This document shows, piece after piece, positions 25,650-34,959 of a stretch of DNA of 64,000 bases. Every line of letters begins with the position of its first letter. Within the stretch, counting starts at the first letter, position 1. A program made the position numbers and the translations under genes. This DNA is from Glaciihabitans sp. INWT7. Lineage in GTDB: Bacteria > Actinomycetota > Actinomycetes > Actinomycetales > Microbacteriaceae. The stretch covers positions 1,802,419-1,866,418 of the forward strand of contig NZ_CP043653.1 of assembly GCF_014217685.1 (NCBI RefSeq). The letters run 5' to 3'. The notes under the pieces were generated by a model. The model did no database searches and was not told the DNA's origin. It saw nothing but the letters and a program-made list of their open reading frames with translations.

Positions 25650-27173
25650 TTAGAAGAAACCGAGCTTGTCTTCGGAGTACGACACCAGCAGGTTCTTCGT
25701 CTGCTGGTAGTGGTCAAGAGCCAGACGGCTGTTCTCGCGGCCGATGCCCGAGCTCTTGTAACCGCCGAACGCCGCTCCCGCGGGATAGGCGTGGTAATTG
25801 TTCACCCAGACCCGGCCGGCCTGGATGTCGCGCCCCGCCCGGTACGCCACGTTGCCGTTGCGCGACCAGACTCCGGCCCCGAGCCCGTACAGGGTGTCGT
25901 TGGCGATCGCGATCCCGTCGTCGTAGCCGTCGAAACTCGTGACCGCGAGCACCGGCCCGAAGATCTCCTCCTGGAAGAGGCGCATCTTGTTGTGGCCCTC
26001 GAAGATGGTGGGCTGCACGTAGTACCCCTCGGTGAGGTCCCCGCCGAGGTCCATGCGCTCGCCACCGAGGAGGAGCTTCGCGCCCTCCTGCTTTCCGATG
26101 TCGATGTAGCTGAGGATCTTCTCCAGCTGGTCGTTCGAGGCCTGCGCCCCGACCATCGTGTCGGTGTCGAGCGGGTTGCCCTGGACGGCCAGTGCGGTGC
26201 GCTTGACGGCATCCCCGAGGAACTTGTCGTAGATCGGCTTCTCGATGAGAGCGCGGCTCGGAGCCGTGCAGACCTCACCCTGGTTGAAGGCGAAGAGCGC
26301 GAAGCCCTCCTGGGCCTTGTCGTAGAAGGCGTCGTCGTGGTCCGCGACATCCGAGAAGAACAGGTTCGGGCTCTTGCCGCCGAGTTCGAGAGTCGCGGGG
26401 ATGATGTTGGCGCTGGCGTACTGCAGGATCAGCCGACCGGTGGTGGTCTCACCCGTGAAGGCGATCTTGCGGATGCGCGGGCTGGAGGCAAGCGGCTTGC
26501 CCGCCTCGACACCGAAGCCGTTGACGATGTTGACGACCCCGGGCGGAAGCACATCACCGATCAGCTCGATGAGCACGAGGATCGATACCGGAGTCTGCTC
26601 GGCCGGCTTCAGCACAATCGCGTTGCCGGCGGCGAGGGCCGGTGCGAGCTTCCAGACGGCCATGAGGATCGGGAAGTTCCACGGGATGATCTGACCGACC
26701 ACGCCGAGCGGCTCGTGGTAGTGGTAGGCGGTCATGTCGCCGTCCATCTCCGCGAAGCTGCCCTCCTGGGCGCGGATCGCCGCGGCGAAGTAGCGGAAGT
26801 GGTCGGCGGCGAGGGGGATGTCCGCATTGAGCGTCTCGCGCACCGCCTTGCCGTTGTCCCAGGTCTCGGCGAGGGCGAGCAATTCGGTGTTCGCGTCGAT
26901 CAGGTCGGCGATCTTGTTGAGCACCGCCGCGCGGGCCGTCGCACTGGTCTTACCCCACGCCGGCGCTGCCTTGTGGGCCGCGTCCAGGGCGAGCTCGATG
27001 TCCTCCGCCGTTCCCCTGGCGACTTCGGCGAAGGGCTTTCCGTTCACCGGCGAGATGTCTTCGAAGTACTGTCCCTTGACCGGTTTGACCCATTCACCGC
27101 CGATCCAGTTCTCGTAGCGGGGCTTGAAGGTGATTTTCGAATCCGGGGTTCCCGGGGCCGCATAAACGGTCAT
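25650..27173 (-). CDS. NAD-dependent aldehyde dehydrogenase (acetaldehyde dehydrogenase group)
   Basis: A 507-residue enzyme oxidising aldehydes to acids with NAD(P). The catalytic Cys lies in [18 protein letters not shown], the general base Glu in [12 protein letters not shown], and the Rossmann-type loop in [36 protein letters not shown] near the end is typical of the ExaC/AldA group. ATG 27173 follows AGGAG with five bases spacing. It sits between a GAF-domain regulator gene and DUF779 on the same strand, the usual arrangement for an ethanol/acetaldehyde-responsive unit. Confidence 0.93.
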   Translation of the reverse strand: MTVYAAPGTPDSKITFKPRYENWIGGEWVKPVKGQYFEDISPVNGKPFAEVARGTAEDIELALDAAHKAAPAWGKTSATARAAVLNKIADLIDANTELLALAETWDNGKAVRETLNADIPLAADHFRYFAAAIRAQEGSFAEMDGDMTAYHYHEPLGVVGQIIPWNFPILMAVWKLAPALAAGNAIVLKPAEQTPVSILVLIELIGDVLPPGVVNIVNGFGVEAGKPLASSPRIRKIAFTGETTTGRLILQYASANIIPATLELGGKSPNLFFSDVADHDDAFYDKAQEGFALFAFNQGEVCTAPSRALIEKPIYDKFLGDAVKRTALAVQGNPLDTDTMVGAQASNDQLEKILSYIDIGKQEGAKLLLGGERMDLGGDLTEGYYVQPTIFEGHNKMRLFQEEIFGPVLAVTSFDGYDDGIAIANDTLYGLGAGVWSRNGNVAYRAGRDIQAGRVWVNNYHAYPAGAAFGGYKSSGIGRENSRLALDHYQQTKNLLVSYSEDKLGFF

Positions 27174-27226
27174 TGCCACTCCTGTCGACGACTCTGTCAG
27201 ATGGACCCAATGGGTCTCGAGACAGG

Positions 27227-28576
27227 CTAGGGGCGTCGAGGTTGCGCGGAGGTTGCGACTTGTTGCAGGCCGAGTTCGGCCTCGATGCGCTCGAGGCGGG
27301 CGACAACGGCCGCCCGTTTCGGCGACTTGGGCGGCAGCATCCGCAAGCACGCGCGCCAGACCTCGGCGTCGTACGCGGCCTCGTCGGTGCGCGCGTACGC
27401 GAGGAGGGTTTCGGCTGAGGCGTCGGTGAGCAGTGCATCCCGCAGCCGGTCGCTCAACTCCCGGCGGATCTCGACGATTCCGGGCGCGGAGGATGTCGGC
27501 AGCAACGCCCCCGCGTAGGCCCCGAGCGCCACGCGATGCGCACCCCGATCGAGGAACGCCAAGACCCGGTGGGCATCGAGCTGCAGACGCGCGGGAAGTC
27601 GATAGGGGCGGGAGAGAGGCACGAGGGAGTCGTCGATCCGTTCGAGTACCTTGCGCAGGCGCACCATCTCCGCCCGCAGTGTAACCACCGATCCCTCGCG
27701 TTCGTAGACGAGACCGGCGAGGCGGTCCACGGAGAGTCCCTCCGGGTGCCAGGCGAGCAGGGTGAGGATCTCGGAGTGGCGAGTGCTCAACTCGACACCA
27801 CGACCGCCCACCACGATGCGACCGAGATCACTGCCGAGCACGGAGAGCACGGGCGGCGTGATGGCTCGCGGAGCAGCCACAACCGACCTGGAGCGTCGTG
27901 AGCGGGGTCCGTGCTCATCCAGTCTGCGGATGCGCATCTCGGACTCGACAGCGGCCACGGCTGCCTCCAGTAGCGGGAGTGTCGCCGGAGCGACGGCATC
28001 CGCTCCCCCGGTGATGTCGATGACGCCCAGGATGCGCCCGGAGGCGGGGTCGTGCACCGGCACTGCGGTGCAGCTCCACGGATGGACGATGCGGTTGAAG
28101 TGCTCCGCCCCCTGGATCTGGATGCCGTGGTCGAGGGCGAGCGCCGTTCCGGGCGCGCTGGTTCCGACCGCGCGCTCGGACCAGTCGGCCCCCTCGACGA
28201 AGAGCATGCCCTCGGCCTTGCGGCGAAGGGCGCGATCGCCGTCGATCCAGAGCAGACGACCGGCTTCGTCGCCGATCGCGACGATCAACCCGGCATCGAA
28301 AGTGTGCCGGATCAGCAGGCTGTGGATGGTCGGGAGAGCGAGCGCCATCGGGTGGGCGCTGCGGTATTCGTGAAGGTCGTCTTCATCGAATTCGATGGCC
28401 GCGCCGAGAAGATCGGGGTCGAGTTCCAACTGCAGGGACCGTTGCCAGGACTCCTGCACGAGCCGGCGCACGCCGCTGACGGCGGTGCGGGTGGCGATGA
28501 CGGAATCGTGAGCGGAGGCCAACCGCTGCCGCTCAGAGCTGTCGCTCGGTCGCGCGACGATCCACGGGCTTGCCAT
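27227..28576 (-). CDS. GAF-domain transcriptional regulator, probable controller of the aldehyde dehydrogenase
   Basis: A 449-residue protein. Residues about 70-200 form a GAF sensor ([55 protein letters not shown]), as in the AcoR family. The sigma-54 AAA+ domain of AcoR is missing; instead a C-terminal winged-helix region is present ([20 protein letters not shown] and [20 protein letters not shown]). ATG 28576 follows GGGGGAG. It is directly upstream of the dehydrogenase gene. The exact signal is unknown. Confidence 0.82.
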   Translation of the reverse strand: MASPWIVARPSDSSERQRLASAHDSVIATRTAVSGVRRLVQESWQRSLQLELDPDLLGAAIEFDEDDLHEYRSAHPMALALPTIHSLLIRHTFDAGLIVAIGDEAGRLLWIDGDRALRRKAEGMLFVEGADWSERAVGTSAPGTALALDHGIQIQGAEHFNRIVHPWSCTAVPVHDPASGRILGVIDITGGADAVAPATLPLLEAAVAAVESEMRIRRLDEHGPRSRRSRSVVAAPRAITPPVLSVLGSDLGRIVVGGRGVELSTRHSEILTLLAWHPEGLSVDRLAGLVYEREGSVVTLRAEMVRLRKVLERIDDSLVPLSRPYRLPARLQLDAHRVLAFLDRGAHRVALGAYAGALLPTSSAPGIVEIRRELSDRLRDALLTDASAETLLAYARTDEAAYDAEVWRACLRMLPPKSPKRAAVVARLERIEAELGLQQVATSAQPRRP

Positions 28577-28637
28577 GACTCCCCCGATCAGCGTTGGTCG
28601 AATGGCGCAATCCTAGTCGGCAGAGCCGTGCTCGCTT

Positions 28638-29306
28638 TCAACAGTCCTGGGAGACACCCACCGGAGCGCTGAGAAAGCGGATCAGGCCGGTCTTCGGGTC
28701 GGAGATGGCCACCACTCCCACGTCCGTGGCGTCGAGATCGAAGAATACTTCCACACCGGCCTGAGCGGCGGTGTCCTGGCCGATCACTCGCGCATCGGGC
28801 GTCGCATCGATCAGCGACTGGATCGGATCCCCCACTGCGAATCCGGATGAGGTGGTGACATCCACCCCGCCCGGCGTCCTTGCGGAATCAGACCTCACCA
28901 CGAAGGAGGATCCGGTCGCCGACGCACCGGTGACGGAGGTGAGGGAGAGGCCATCGCCCCAGCTGACTCGCTTCTGGCTGGAGGAACAGGAGGTTGCCAC
29001 GAGGGTCTCGACGGAAGGCGTCTCTCCGGCCCGCTTACTCAGGGCTGCCACGGCCAGAACCGGGTCGCCGGAATAGGAGAGCTGCTGCAGCACCGACCCG
29101 TCGCTGCCGACGAGAGTGAGCGCCGTGCCGGTGAGCTGGATGCCGGCAAGGCTCACCGCGACCGGGGAAGCAGTGGGAGTCGCCGGAATCGCTGAAGGAG
29201 GCATCCCGGAGGGTGCCTGCATCGGTCTACCGGCGGCACAACCGACCAGCGCCAGCGCCAAACCGACGGAGACTGCGGCCCGCACGAGGCTGCCCAGTGT
29301 CAGCAT
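28638..29306 (-). CDS. Putative lipoprotein of unknown function
   Basis: A 222-residue protein with a lipobox: the signal peptide VSVGLALALVGC would be cut before Cys 23, leaving a lipid-anchored protein on the outer membrane face. The following 25 residues are Pro/Ser/Thr-rich, a linker. The rest is beta-rich with no motif I recognise; two further cysteines occur (SCSSSQKR and the C-terminal QDC). It starts about 60 bases downstream of the GAF gene's far side and is the last gene before DUF1684 on the minus strand, 19 bases from it. Confidence 0.75.
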   Translation of the reverse strand: MLTLGSLVRAAVSVGLALALVGCAAGRPMQAPSGMPPSAIPATPTASPVAVSLAGIQLTGTALTLVGSDGSVLQQLSYSGDPVLAVAALSKRAGETPSVETLVATSCSSSQKRVSWGDGLSLTSVTGASATGSSFVVRSDSARTPGGVDVTTSSGFAVGDPIQSLIDATPDARVIGQDTAAQAGVEVFFDLDATDVGVVAISDPKTGLIRFLSAPVGVSQDC

Positions 29307-29325
29307 GCGCCAACCGTAATGCAGC

Positions 29326-30171
29326 TCACTCGTGCAGCAGCGAACCGTCCTTCTTCAGAACCTGCTTCTCGCCGGCCTCGATCGGCACGGTGAACCGATT
29401 CTGTTTGGGCGGCATCGGGCAGTTGAATGCGTAGCTGAAGGCACAGGGAGGAAGCACGGCCCGGTTGAAGTCGAGGGTGATCGTGCCATCCGCGTTCGGG
29501 GCGACGAAGAGAAAGCGACCGACGCTGTAGGTGCTGTCACCGCTGGTGGCATCGGAGAAGACGAGCTGGAGCGCCCGGCCGGCCTTGAAGGCGGCGAGGT
29601 TGTAGTCCACCCCGCCCTTGGAGAAGGTGATCTCGCCGGGGATCGGCAGGTCTCGGGTCTTGCCATCGTCCTTGAGGTGCTCGAACCCCACGGTCGTGCC
29701 GTCGGGAAGCTCGGTGAAGGTGCCGGTCACAACCCACTCCGGATCATAGTCGAACGCCGAAATGGACCCGAACTCCTGGATGCCTTCCGAGTTCGAGTCC
29801 CAGACCCGAAGTGCATAGGTGCCCTCCTCGCTCGCGATCACGAAGCCGGTAACGGTGTCGCTGAACACGATCGCGCTCGGCTGATCGGCATCCTTACCCC
29901 GCACCGTCACTTCGCCATCCACGAGGAGGCCATCGACGACGATGTTGTCGGATTCCTCGGCGGTCAGTTTCAGTCCCGACTCGCCCTTCTGCAACGGAGC
30001 CCAGGTGCCCGGCACGCCCCAGATCGTCTGGGACGAGTCGATCCACTGCGTGTTGACGAGGGCGAGACTGCCCGTGGGCTGCACCACCGAGAGCTCGCGC
30101 CGCCCGTGATAGGTGGCGTACGCCTCCTCCGGAGTCGGGGTGGCCGTCTGGGCGGTGGTGGTGTCGGTCAT
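29326..30171 (-). CDS. DUF1684 family protein
   Basis: A 281-residue soluble protein. The family signature is at the C-terminus: FNRAVLPPCAFSYAFNCPMP followed by PKQNRFTVPIEAGEK, with FLFVAPNADGTITLDFNRA before it. N-terminal WAPLQKGESGLKLTAEESDN and VRGKDADQPSAIVF are also family-like. Function unknown. ATG 30171 is chosen because AAGGATGGAACC precedes it and a terminator for cspA lies just upstream. The frame stays open through five 18-bp repeats, so an N-terminal extension with FSKARD repeats cannot be fully excluded. The lipoprotein gene follows after 19 bases. Confidence 0.88.
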   Translation of the reverse strand: MTDTTTAQTATPTPEEAYATYHGRRELSVVQPTGSLALVNTQWIDSSQTIWGVPGTWAPLQKGESGLKLTAEESDNIVVDGLLVDGEVTVRGKDADQPSAIVFSDTVTGFVIASEEGTYALRVWDSNSEGIQEFGSISAFDYDPEWVVTGTFTELPDGTTVGFEHLKDDGKTRDLPIPGEITFSKGGVDYNLAAFKAGRALQLVFSDATSGDSTYSVGRFLFVAPNADGTITLDFNRAVLPPCAFSYAFNCPMPPKQNRFTVPIEAGEKQVLKKDGSLLHE

Positions 30172-30180
30172 GGTTCCATC

Positions 30181-30270
30181 CTTGCTGAAGTCACGGGCCT
30201 TGCTGAAGTCACGGGCCTTGCTGAAGTCACGGGCCTTACTGAACTCGCTGGCCTTGCTGAACCCACAGGG
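30181..30270. repeat. Five tandem 18-bp repeats upstream of DUF1684
   Basis: CTTGCTGAAGTCACGGGC occurs three times without change (30181-30234), followed by two diverged copies (30235-30270). The array ends 10 bases from the DUF1684 start codon. On the minus strand each unit would read Phe-Ser-Lys-Ala-Arg-Asp if translated. Confidence 0.95.
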
Positions 30271-30322
30271 TCCAACGACGACCGCCGCGCTCACATTCCC
30301 GGTATCCGTGGCAAGCGGGAAT

Positions 30323-30357
30323 GAAAAAACCGGCCCCGCACGAATGCGGGACCGGTT
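30323..30357 (-). terminator. Rho-independent terminator of cspA
   Basis: On the minus strand AACCGGTCCCGCA, loop TTCG and TGCGGGGCCGGTT form a 13-bp stem with one G-U wobble, followed by six T. It lies about 130 bases downstream of the cspA stop and ends its transcript. Confidence 0.92.
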
Positions 30358-30489
30358 CATTTCGGAGTATCAGCTGCGATGGGTAGTACCCACAGCACGT
30401 GAACACCCTTATCCGTGAGGAAGGACATCCACAGCGCCTATTCGACGCACGAAGCTGCATCCAGTTCGGCCACTACGGCCAACCTTTAG

Positions 30490-30693
30490 TTACAGGGGGC
30501 GAATGTTCTCGGCCTGGGGTCCCTTGGGGCCCTGGGCGAGGTCGAATTCGACCTTCTGGTTCTCGTCAAGCGACTTGTAGCCGCTCGAAGCGATCGCCGA
30601 GTAGTGTGCGAACACGTCCGGGCTTCCGTCGTCCGGGGCGATGAATCCAAAGCCCTTTTCAGCGTTGAACCACTTCACTGTTCCTAGTGCCAT
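30490..30693 (-). CDS. cspA: Cold-shock protein (CspA family)
   Basis: A 67-residue single OB-fold protein binding single-stranded RNA/DNA and melting RNA structure. RNP1 is [10 protein letters not shown] and RNP2 [20 protein letters not shown] opens the protein as usual. ATG 30693 follows GAAGGAG. About 130 bases of 3' untranslated sequence and a strong terminator follow. The upstream leader may be long, as for other cold-shock genes. Confidence 0.97.
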   Translation of the reverse strand: MALGTVKWFNAEKGFGFIAPDDGSPDVFAHYSAIASSGYKSLDENQKVEFDLAQGPKGPQAENIRPL

Positions 30694-30983
30694 AATTTTC
30701 TCCTTCAGGAGTCTTCGCGCGAACCCGACTTTCGGGCCCGCTCGTCGCGGTGTTCATCGTCCGCTCCCGAAAGAAACATGGCACTCTTCGCCTCGATTAT
30801 TGCTAACCGCCGCGGCGAGCTCCAAGCATTCAAGATGTGCGAGGTACTGCAACTGCACAGCCAACTGTAGTGCACCCACCCCGTTTTAGGCACCCGTGTA
30901 ACAAGAACGGAACACATTCGCCTCGATTTTTTCTCAGCGCGTTCCGGCTCGGTGCCCGATTGACGCCCGGAAAGTCGGGGGTT
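30694..30983 (-). promoter_or_regulatory. cspA upstream region and probable long 5' leader
   Basis: 290 bases without another supported gene separate cspA from the small membrane protein gene. The part next to cspA is relatively AT-rich, with AATAATCG and TTTCTTTCG tracts on the minus strand. Cold-shock mRNAs often carry leaders over 100 bases that fold differently at low temperature. No promoter hexamers stand out, so this is positional inference. Confidence 0.35.
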
Positions 30984-31157
30984 TCAGGCCTTGGTGCGGC
31001 TGCCACCACGTCGGATATATCCGACGATCGCGGTCACCACGAAGAGGATGATGCCGATCACAGCGAGCCAGAACAGCCCTTTGATGACGAAGCCGAGCAC
31101 GGCGAGGACGAGCCAGATGACGAGGAGGAGAACAATAAATCCGATCATGCAATTCAC
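30984..31157 (-). CDS. Small hydrophobic membrane protein
   Basis: A 57-residue protein, almost entirely membrane: IGFIVLLLVIWLVLAVLGFV then KGLFWLAVIGIILFVVTAIV, two helices, ending YIRRGGSRTKA, so the charged tail should be cytosolic. It resembles the short hydrophobic proteins common in actinobacteria. GTG 31157 is preferred because GAGGAG lies four bases before it; ATG 31148 is in frame but 13 bases from the site. It is divergent from the AlkZ-like gene. Function unknown. Confidence 0.72.
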   Translation of the reverse strand: MNCMIGFIVLLLVIWLVLAVLGFVIKGLFWLAVIGIILFVVTAIVGYIRRGGSRTKA

Positions 31158-31222
31158 GGTACTCCTCTCTGCACCGGATCGGGGGCACACCGGGCGTCGG
31201 TGGCCGCCGCCATACTGAAGCA

Positions 31223-32308
31223 ATGGCCGCGGCACCCACCGTCATCTCAGGCAAAGACCTGCTCGGTAGAAGACTCGCGTGTCAACTGATCGGCGGCGAC
31301 ACGGACGGCTCACGAGACGTGGCTTCCACGGTTCGGCGCCTGTTCGCCACGCAGTCCCAGGACTTCGCGCAGTCGTTGTGGGGCATCGGCCTGCGAACGC
31401 CGGGGGCACACCGTTGCGACGTGCTTGCCGCGATGGAGTCCGGCTCCATCGTGAGATCCTCGTCGCTGCGCGGGACGCTGATGATGGTTGCTGCGGAAGA
31501 CCTGCGCGCGATCCTCTCCCTGACGGCGGAGCGCACGATCGCGTCGTCCCTCACCCGTCAGCGCCAACTCGAGCTCGACGAGGCAACGATGTCTCACGCT
31601 CGGACCGTATTGGAGACGACACTCGCCGGTCGGAACGCTCTGCCCAGGGCCGCGGTGCTGCAAAAACTCGAGGACGCCGGCATCCGCACCGATGCCCAGC
31701 GGGGGTATCACATTCTCTGGCTGCTCGCCGAGCGGGGAATCGTCTGCTGGGGGCCACCGAGGGGCACGCAACAGGGACTGGTGCTGCTCGAGGAATGGAT
31801 CGCTGCGGCGCCCTTTGTCGAGCGTGACGAGCACCTGAGGCGATTTGTGGTGCGCTACTTCGCGGGTCACGGGCCGGCGACGATCGCCGACCTCGCGTGG
31901 TGGGGCCGCCTGACGATCGCGGATGTGCGGCGGGGCATCGCCTCGGCCGGCGACGAGCTCTGCGAAGTGACGGCCGACGGAACCGAGTACTGGATGACCG
32001 CCGACCAACCCGCGGGTGCACCCGCCGTGGGCACCGTCGCACTGCCGGGGTTCGACGAGTACCTGCTCGGCTACTCCGATCGATCCGCCGCGCTCTCGTC
32101 GGAACACGTCGAGCGGGTGGTTCCCGGCACCAACGGCCTCTTCCTTCCGACCATCGTCGCGGCCGGGCGCGTGATCGGCACGTGGAGACGAACTGTCGTG
32201 AACGGAGAGTGGCAGATCACTCCGGAGCCGTTCGACGCTCTCACCCGCAGTCAGGCCCGCGCCTTCGAGGCGAGCGCGCAGGCGTATCGAGAGTTCGTTT
32301 CCGACTAG
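31223..32308 (+). CDS. AlkZ-like winged-helix DNA glycosylase family protein
   Basis: A 361-residue protein of the HTH_42 (winged helix DNA-binding) family, which includes Streptomyces AlkZ and E. coli YcaQ, glycosylases for interstrand cross-links and bulky adducts. FATQSQDFAQSLWG contains Gln44-Ser-Gln46, matching the catalytic QxQ pattern of AlkZ rather than QxD. LRGTLMMVAAEDLRAILSLT and ALPGFDEYLLGYSDRSAALS are other family landmarks. ATG 31223 lacks a ribosome binding site, and CATACT just upstream suggests a leaderless mRNA. Enzymatic activity is inferred. Confidence 0.82.
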   Translation: MAAAPTVISGKDLLGRRLACQLIGGDTDGSRDVASTVRRLFATQSQDFAQSLWGIGLRTPGAHRCDVLAAMESGSIVRSSSLRGTLMMVAAEDLRAILSLTAERTIASSLTRQRQLELDEATMSHARTVLETTLAGRNALPRAAVLQKLEDAGIRTDAQRGYHILWLLAERGIVCWGPPRGTQQGLVLLEEWIAAAPFVERDEHLRRFVVRYFAGHGPATIADLAWWGRLTIADVRRGIASAGDELCEVTADGTEYWMTADQPAGAPAVGTVALPGFDEYLLGYSDRSAALSSEHVERVVPGTNGLFLPTIVAAGRVIGTWRRTVVNGEWQITPEPFDALTRSQARAFEASAQAYREFVSD

Positions 32309-32329
32309 AGCCTCGCGGCCCGGCCCCTC

Positions 32330-32425
32330 TCAGACGAAGGTGACATCGCAGCTGAGACACAGCCATTCGGATTCGCGACGTTCCAACCCACTGCCGCACA
32401 GCGGGCATTCCAGATCGTTCGGCAT
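32330..32425 (-). CDS. 31-residue zinc-ribbon microprotein
   Basis: A short gene on the minus strand: ATG 32425 follows a near-perfect GGAGG site six bases away and ends at TGA 32330-32332. The product contains ECPLCGSGLERRESEWLCLS then C, giving CPLC and CLSC knuckles (Cys 7, 10, 23, 26) 12 residues apart, enough for one zinc ion. It starts 27 bases after the stop of the 119-residue gene, so they likely form an operon. Function unknown; the ribosome binding site and paired cysteines argue that it is real. Confidence 0.75.
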   Translation of the reverse strand: MPNDLECPLCGSGLERRESEWLCLSCDVTFV

Positions 32426-32452
32426 CTGTAGCCTCCTTCAGCTCGGTTCGAG

Positions 32453-32812
32453 TCAGTACAGTTCGAGGTCGCCCGTCGCGGGATCTGCCGCGTCGAGGTC
32501 TGTGCCGGAGATGGGACCGCCGAAGGCGTGCGCGCTGGTGGCGCCGAGCTGAGAGGCTCGCGCACGGAGGGCGGCCGCAGCGTCCCGGGTGTCCGGCTCC
32601 GGAAGCGAGGACTCGATCGGGGTGGTCAAGAGTTCACTGGACGGCCCGATCACCAGCCTCACCGAGACGACGCGACCATCCTCGAGCACGATCGGCAGCG
32701 AGACGACCTCCCCCACCGCGCTCATTGCGGCCGACGCCGCGAAATCGAGCAGCGCCGCTGCCCCGTCATCACTGGTGATGAACGACTCTCCCCCGTACGA
32801 AACACGTTGCAT
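32453..32812 (-). CDS. Hypothetical protein upstream of the zinc-ribbon microprotein
   Basis: A 119-residue soluble protein with no recognisable family. It starts MQRVSYGGESFITSDDGAAA, has a beta-rich middle (VGEVVSLPIVLEDGRVVSVR) and an acidic C-terminus (SGTDLDAADPATGDLELY). There are no cysteines or membrane segments. ATG 32812 has GAGG very close, so the exact start is uncertain. The pairing with the microprotein gene is the only context clue. Confidence 0.7.
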   Translation of the reverse strand: MQRVSYGGESFITSDDGAAALLDFAASAAMSAVGEVVSLPIVLEDGRVVSVRLVIGPSSELLTTPIESSLPEPDTRDAAAALRARASQLGATSAHAFGGPISGTDLDAADPATGDLELY

Positions 32813-32928
32813 GCCTCTACCGTGCTCCCGAAAGTTGAGGAAGGGGAGGTGATTGCGCGAATACGGAGGAAGGCGTAATAACTCCGGTCACGCCCTCCCC
32901 CGCCATATCGGCTTACGCCGCTCTGTGA

Positions 32929-34959
32929 TCAGGCGCGCGTCATGATCCACGCGAGCAGGTAGCTGCGCGAGTTGCCATCGTCGATGAATTTCTCGGGCAG
33001 ATCCTTCGCGGTCGCCAGTGCAGCCTTAGCCTGGTCCGCCCCTCCGAGTGCCTCGTACATCAGCAGGTAGTCCCCGAACTGCTTGTTGAAGTCTCCCGAG
33101 GTCGCTTCGGCTACACCCTGCGCGATGTGCTTGGAGTCTGCGGCGAGGTAGCCGCTCGCCGGACTCATCGGAATGAGCTGGATGCCGAGTTTGGCGTTCG
33201 CGTCGGCACTGAACCAGGTGGAGTAGTCGCGCTTGCCGCCCCAGTTGAGCGCGACGACGGAATGCGTGTAGTTCGCGTAGACCGGGTCGGAGGTGTCGAC
33301 ATCGGTCCAGTACGCGCGAGCGGATGCGGCTTCGCTCGCCAGCATCCAGGAGGCTTCCGTCTTCAACCGGCTGTTGTCGCTCACCGATGCCCATAGCGCG
33401 AGACCGTTCCACGCATTGACCGCTTCAGAGCTGGACTCCAGGTTGTTGCCGTCGGCGAAGGGCGAATATCCGGAGGCCCAGGAGTGACCGGCGTAAGCGT
33501 CGAATCCCCGACGGTCAGGGAAGTACTTCGAGCCTCCGCTCGAGGCGAGGTCTGCCGCGAGGAGGTTCATCACCGGAGCGATCTCGGTACGGAGCTTCGA
33601 ATCGTGAGCGGCGGCGACACTCGCCGCGTAGAGGAAGTACCCGTAGTGGAAGTTGTGGTCGTTGAACTGGTCGGAACCGAACGATGCGGCCAGCCCGACG
33701 ATGCCCTTCGTCTTGGGGTCGTAGACGAAGCAGCGCTCAGTGTTGGACTTGCAGCGCGTCGGATCCGTCCACTCGCGCAGCGCGTCGCTGAGCTTCGCAC
33801 CGACCGTCTTCGCCGAAGAGGTATCGCCGAGCTGGTCGGCCAGCATCAGCAGGTTCGCGAGGCGGTAGAGGGCCTTGCCGCCGAAGTATGTGTCGGCGGG
33901 GAGCGCGGCGGTGCCCGCAACATCCTGCGCCAGCGCCGTGGTGAGTTGCGCCTTCTTGGCCGCGTCGAGCGACCCCAGGTCGATGGTGTCGGATGCCGCG
34001 ACCGTCGGGCTCGTCCACGAGAGGGACTTGCCCGCGCAGAGCTGCATGGTGCCATAGATCGACGGGTAGCTTCCGAGACTGCACGCGGGCGTGGTCATCG
34101 ACTTCTGCTGGTGCGGAAGCGTCGCGATGAGGGTGTTCTCGGCCTTGGCCGTCGCATAGGCGAGCGTCGTCGATGCTGTGGAACCGCCGCTGCTGTAGTC
34201 GAGCGTCACCCCGGTGACGGGGAGCGCGTTCGCTGCGACCTCAGACAGGGTGCCATCGGAGGGCACGGGGAACCAGACGGCCGTCGCACCATCCACCAGG
34301 CTGAGTGCGGTGCCGTCCTTCGTGACGGAACCGGTGGTGCGCATTCCGTACGTGGTCTTCCCGACCTTGGTGGAGAAGACACCCTTGCCGGAAGAGCTGA
34401 ACTTCTGGCCGAGCTCGAGCGTGAGCTTCTTGGCCGCGGTGAAGCTGACCAGGGGCGACCCCTCGGCGATCACCGTGGAGCCGACAGTGCTTCCGGAGCC
34501 CGTCTTGTGTGCGATGGTGACGGACGCGTCGTCGTAACCGGTGATCACGCTGGTGCTCGCCCCGGCGTCGATGGTCACGCTCGGTGCGTTGCCGCCCGTG
34601 ATGGTGTTCGCCGTGGTGGTCACCTCGGGAAGGCCGAAGGTGAACCCGGAGTCGGTGAGCCCGAAGGAGAGAGGCAGCGGGAAGACGGGAAGCGGATGCT
34701 CGCCGAAGACGAGTCCGGAGAACCAGCGGTTCGTCGGCGGCGCGAGCCCGTGTGCGAGTCGACTCACCGGCACCTCGCCGACGGTCTTGTGCGGAAGTTT
34801 GGCGATGGTCGAACCGACAGAGCTGTCGGACAGCACCTGCGTGCTCGGCGACCCCGCTGTCGTGCCGGGTCCGCTGCACGCGGCGACGAGTGAGACGATC
34901 ACGCCGGCCGCGAGGAGGCCGGTGGTGCGGAGGAGGGTGGTCTTCGTGGAGCGGGTCAT
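32929..34959 (-). CDS. GH81 endo-beta-1,3-glucanase, lipoprotein
   Basis: A 676-residue exported enzyme. The signal peptide ends in the lipobox VSLVAAC, so it should be lipid-anchored outside. GH81 hallmarks are NRWFSGLVFGEHPLPVFPLP near the N-terminus, FGSDQFNDHNFHYGYFLYAA, and GHSWASGYSPFADGNNLESS followed by SEAVNAWNGLALWA, which carries the catalytic Glu residues. GH81 enzymes cut beta-1,3-glucan internally with inversion. ATG 34959 overlaps the TGA of the HlyD-like gene (TGATG), so it is the third gene of the exopolysaccharide-like operon. Confidence 0.9.
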   Translation of the reverse strand: MTRSTKTTLLRTTGLLAAGVIVSLVAACSGPGTTAGSPSTQVLSDSSVGSTIAKLPHKTVGEVPVSRLAHGLAPPTNRWFSGLVFGEHPLPVFPLPLSFGLTDSGFTFGLPEVTTTANTITGGNAPSVTIDAGASTSVITGYDDASVTIAHKTGSGSTVGSTVIAEGSPLVSFTAAKKLTLELGQKFSSSGKGVFSTKVGKTTYGMRTTGSVTKDGTALSLVDGATAVWFPVPSDGTLSEVAANALPVTGVTLDYSSGGSTASTTLAYATAKAENTLIATLPHQQKSMTTPACSLGSYPSIYGTMQLCAGKSLSWTSPTVAASDTIDLGSLDAAKKAQLTTALAQDVAGTAALPADTYFGGKALYRLANLLMLADQLGDTSSAKTVGAKLSDALREWTDPTRCKSNTERCFVYDPKTKGIVGLAASFGSDQFNDHNFHYGYFLYAASVAAAHDSKLRTEIAPVMNLLAADLASSGGSKYFPDRRGFDAYAGHSWASGYSPFADGNNLESSSEAVNAWNGLALWASVSDNSRLKTEASWMLASEAASARAYWTDVDTSDPVYANYTHSVVALNWGGKRDYSTWFSADANAKLGIQLIPMSPASGYLAADSKHIAQGVAEATSGDFNKQFGDYLLMYEALGGADQAKAALATAKDLPEKFIDDGNSRSYLLAWIMTRA

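Noticed and set aside
30172-30360. DUF1684 extended upstream to a start near 30360
   Set aside because: That start lies within the cspA terminator, and a start inside the transcribed hairpin is implausible; the repeats are better treated as noncoding for now.
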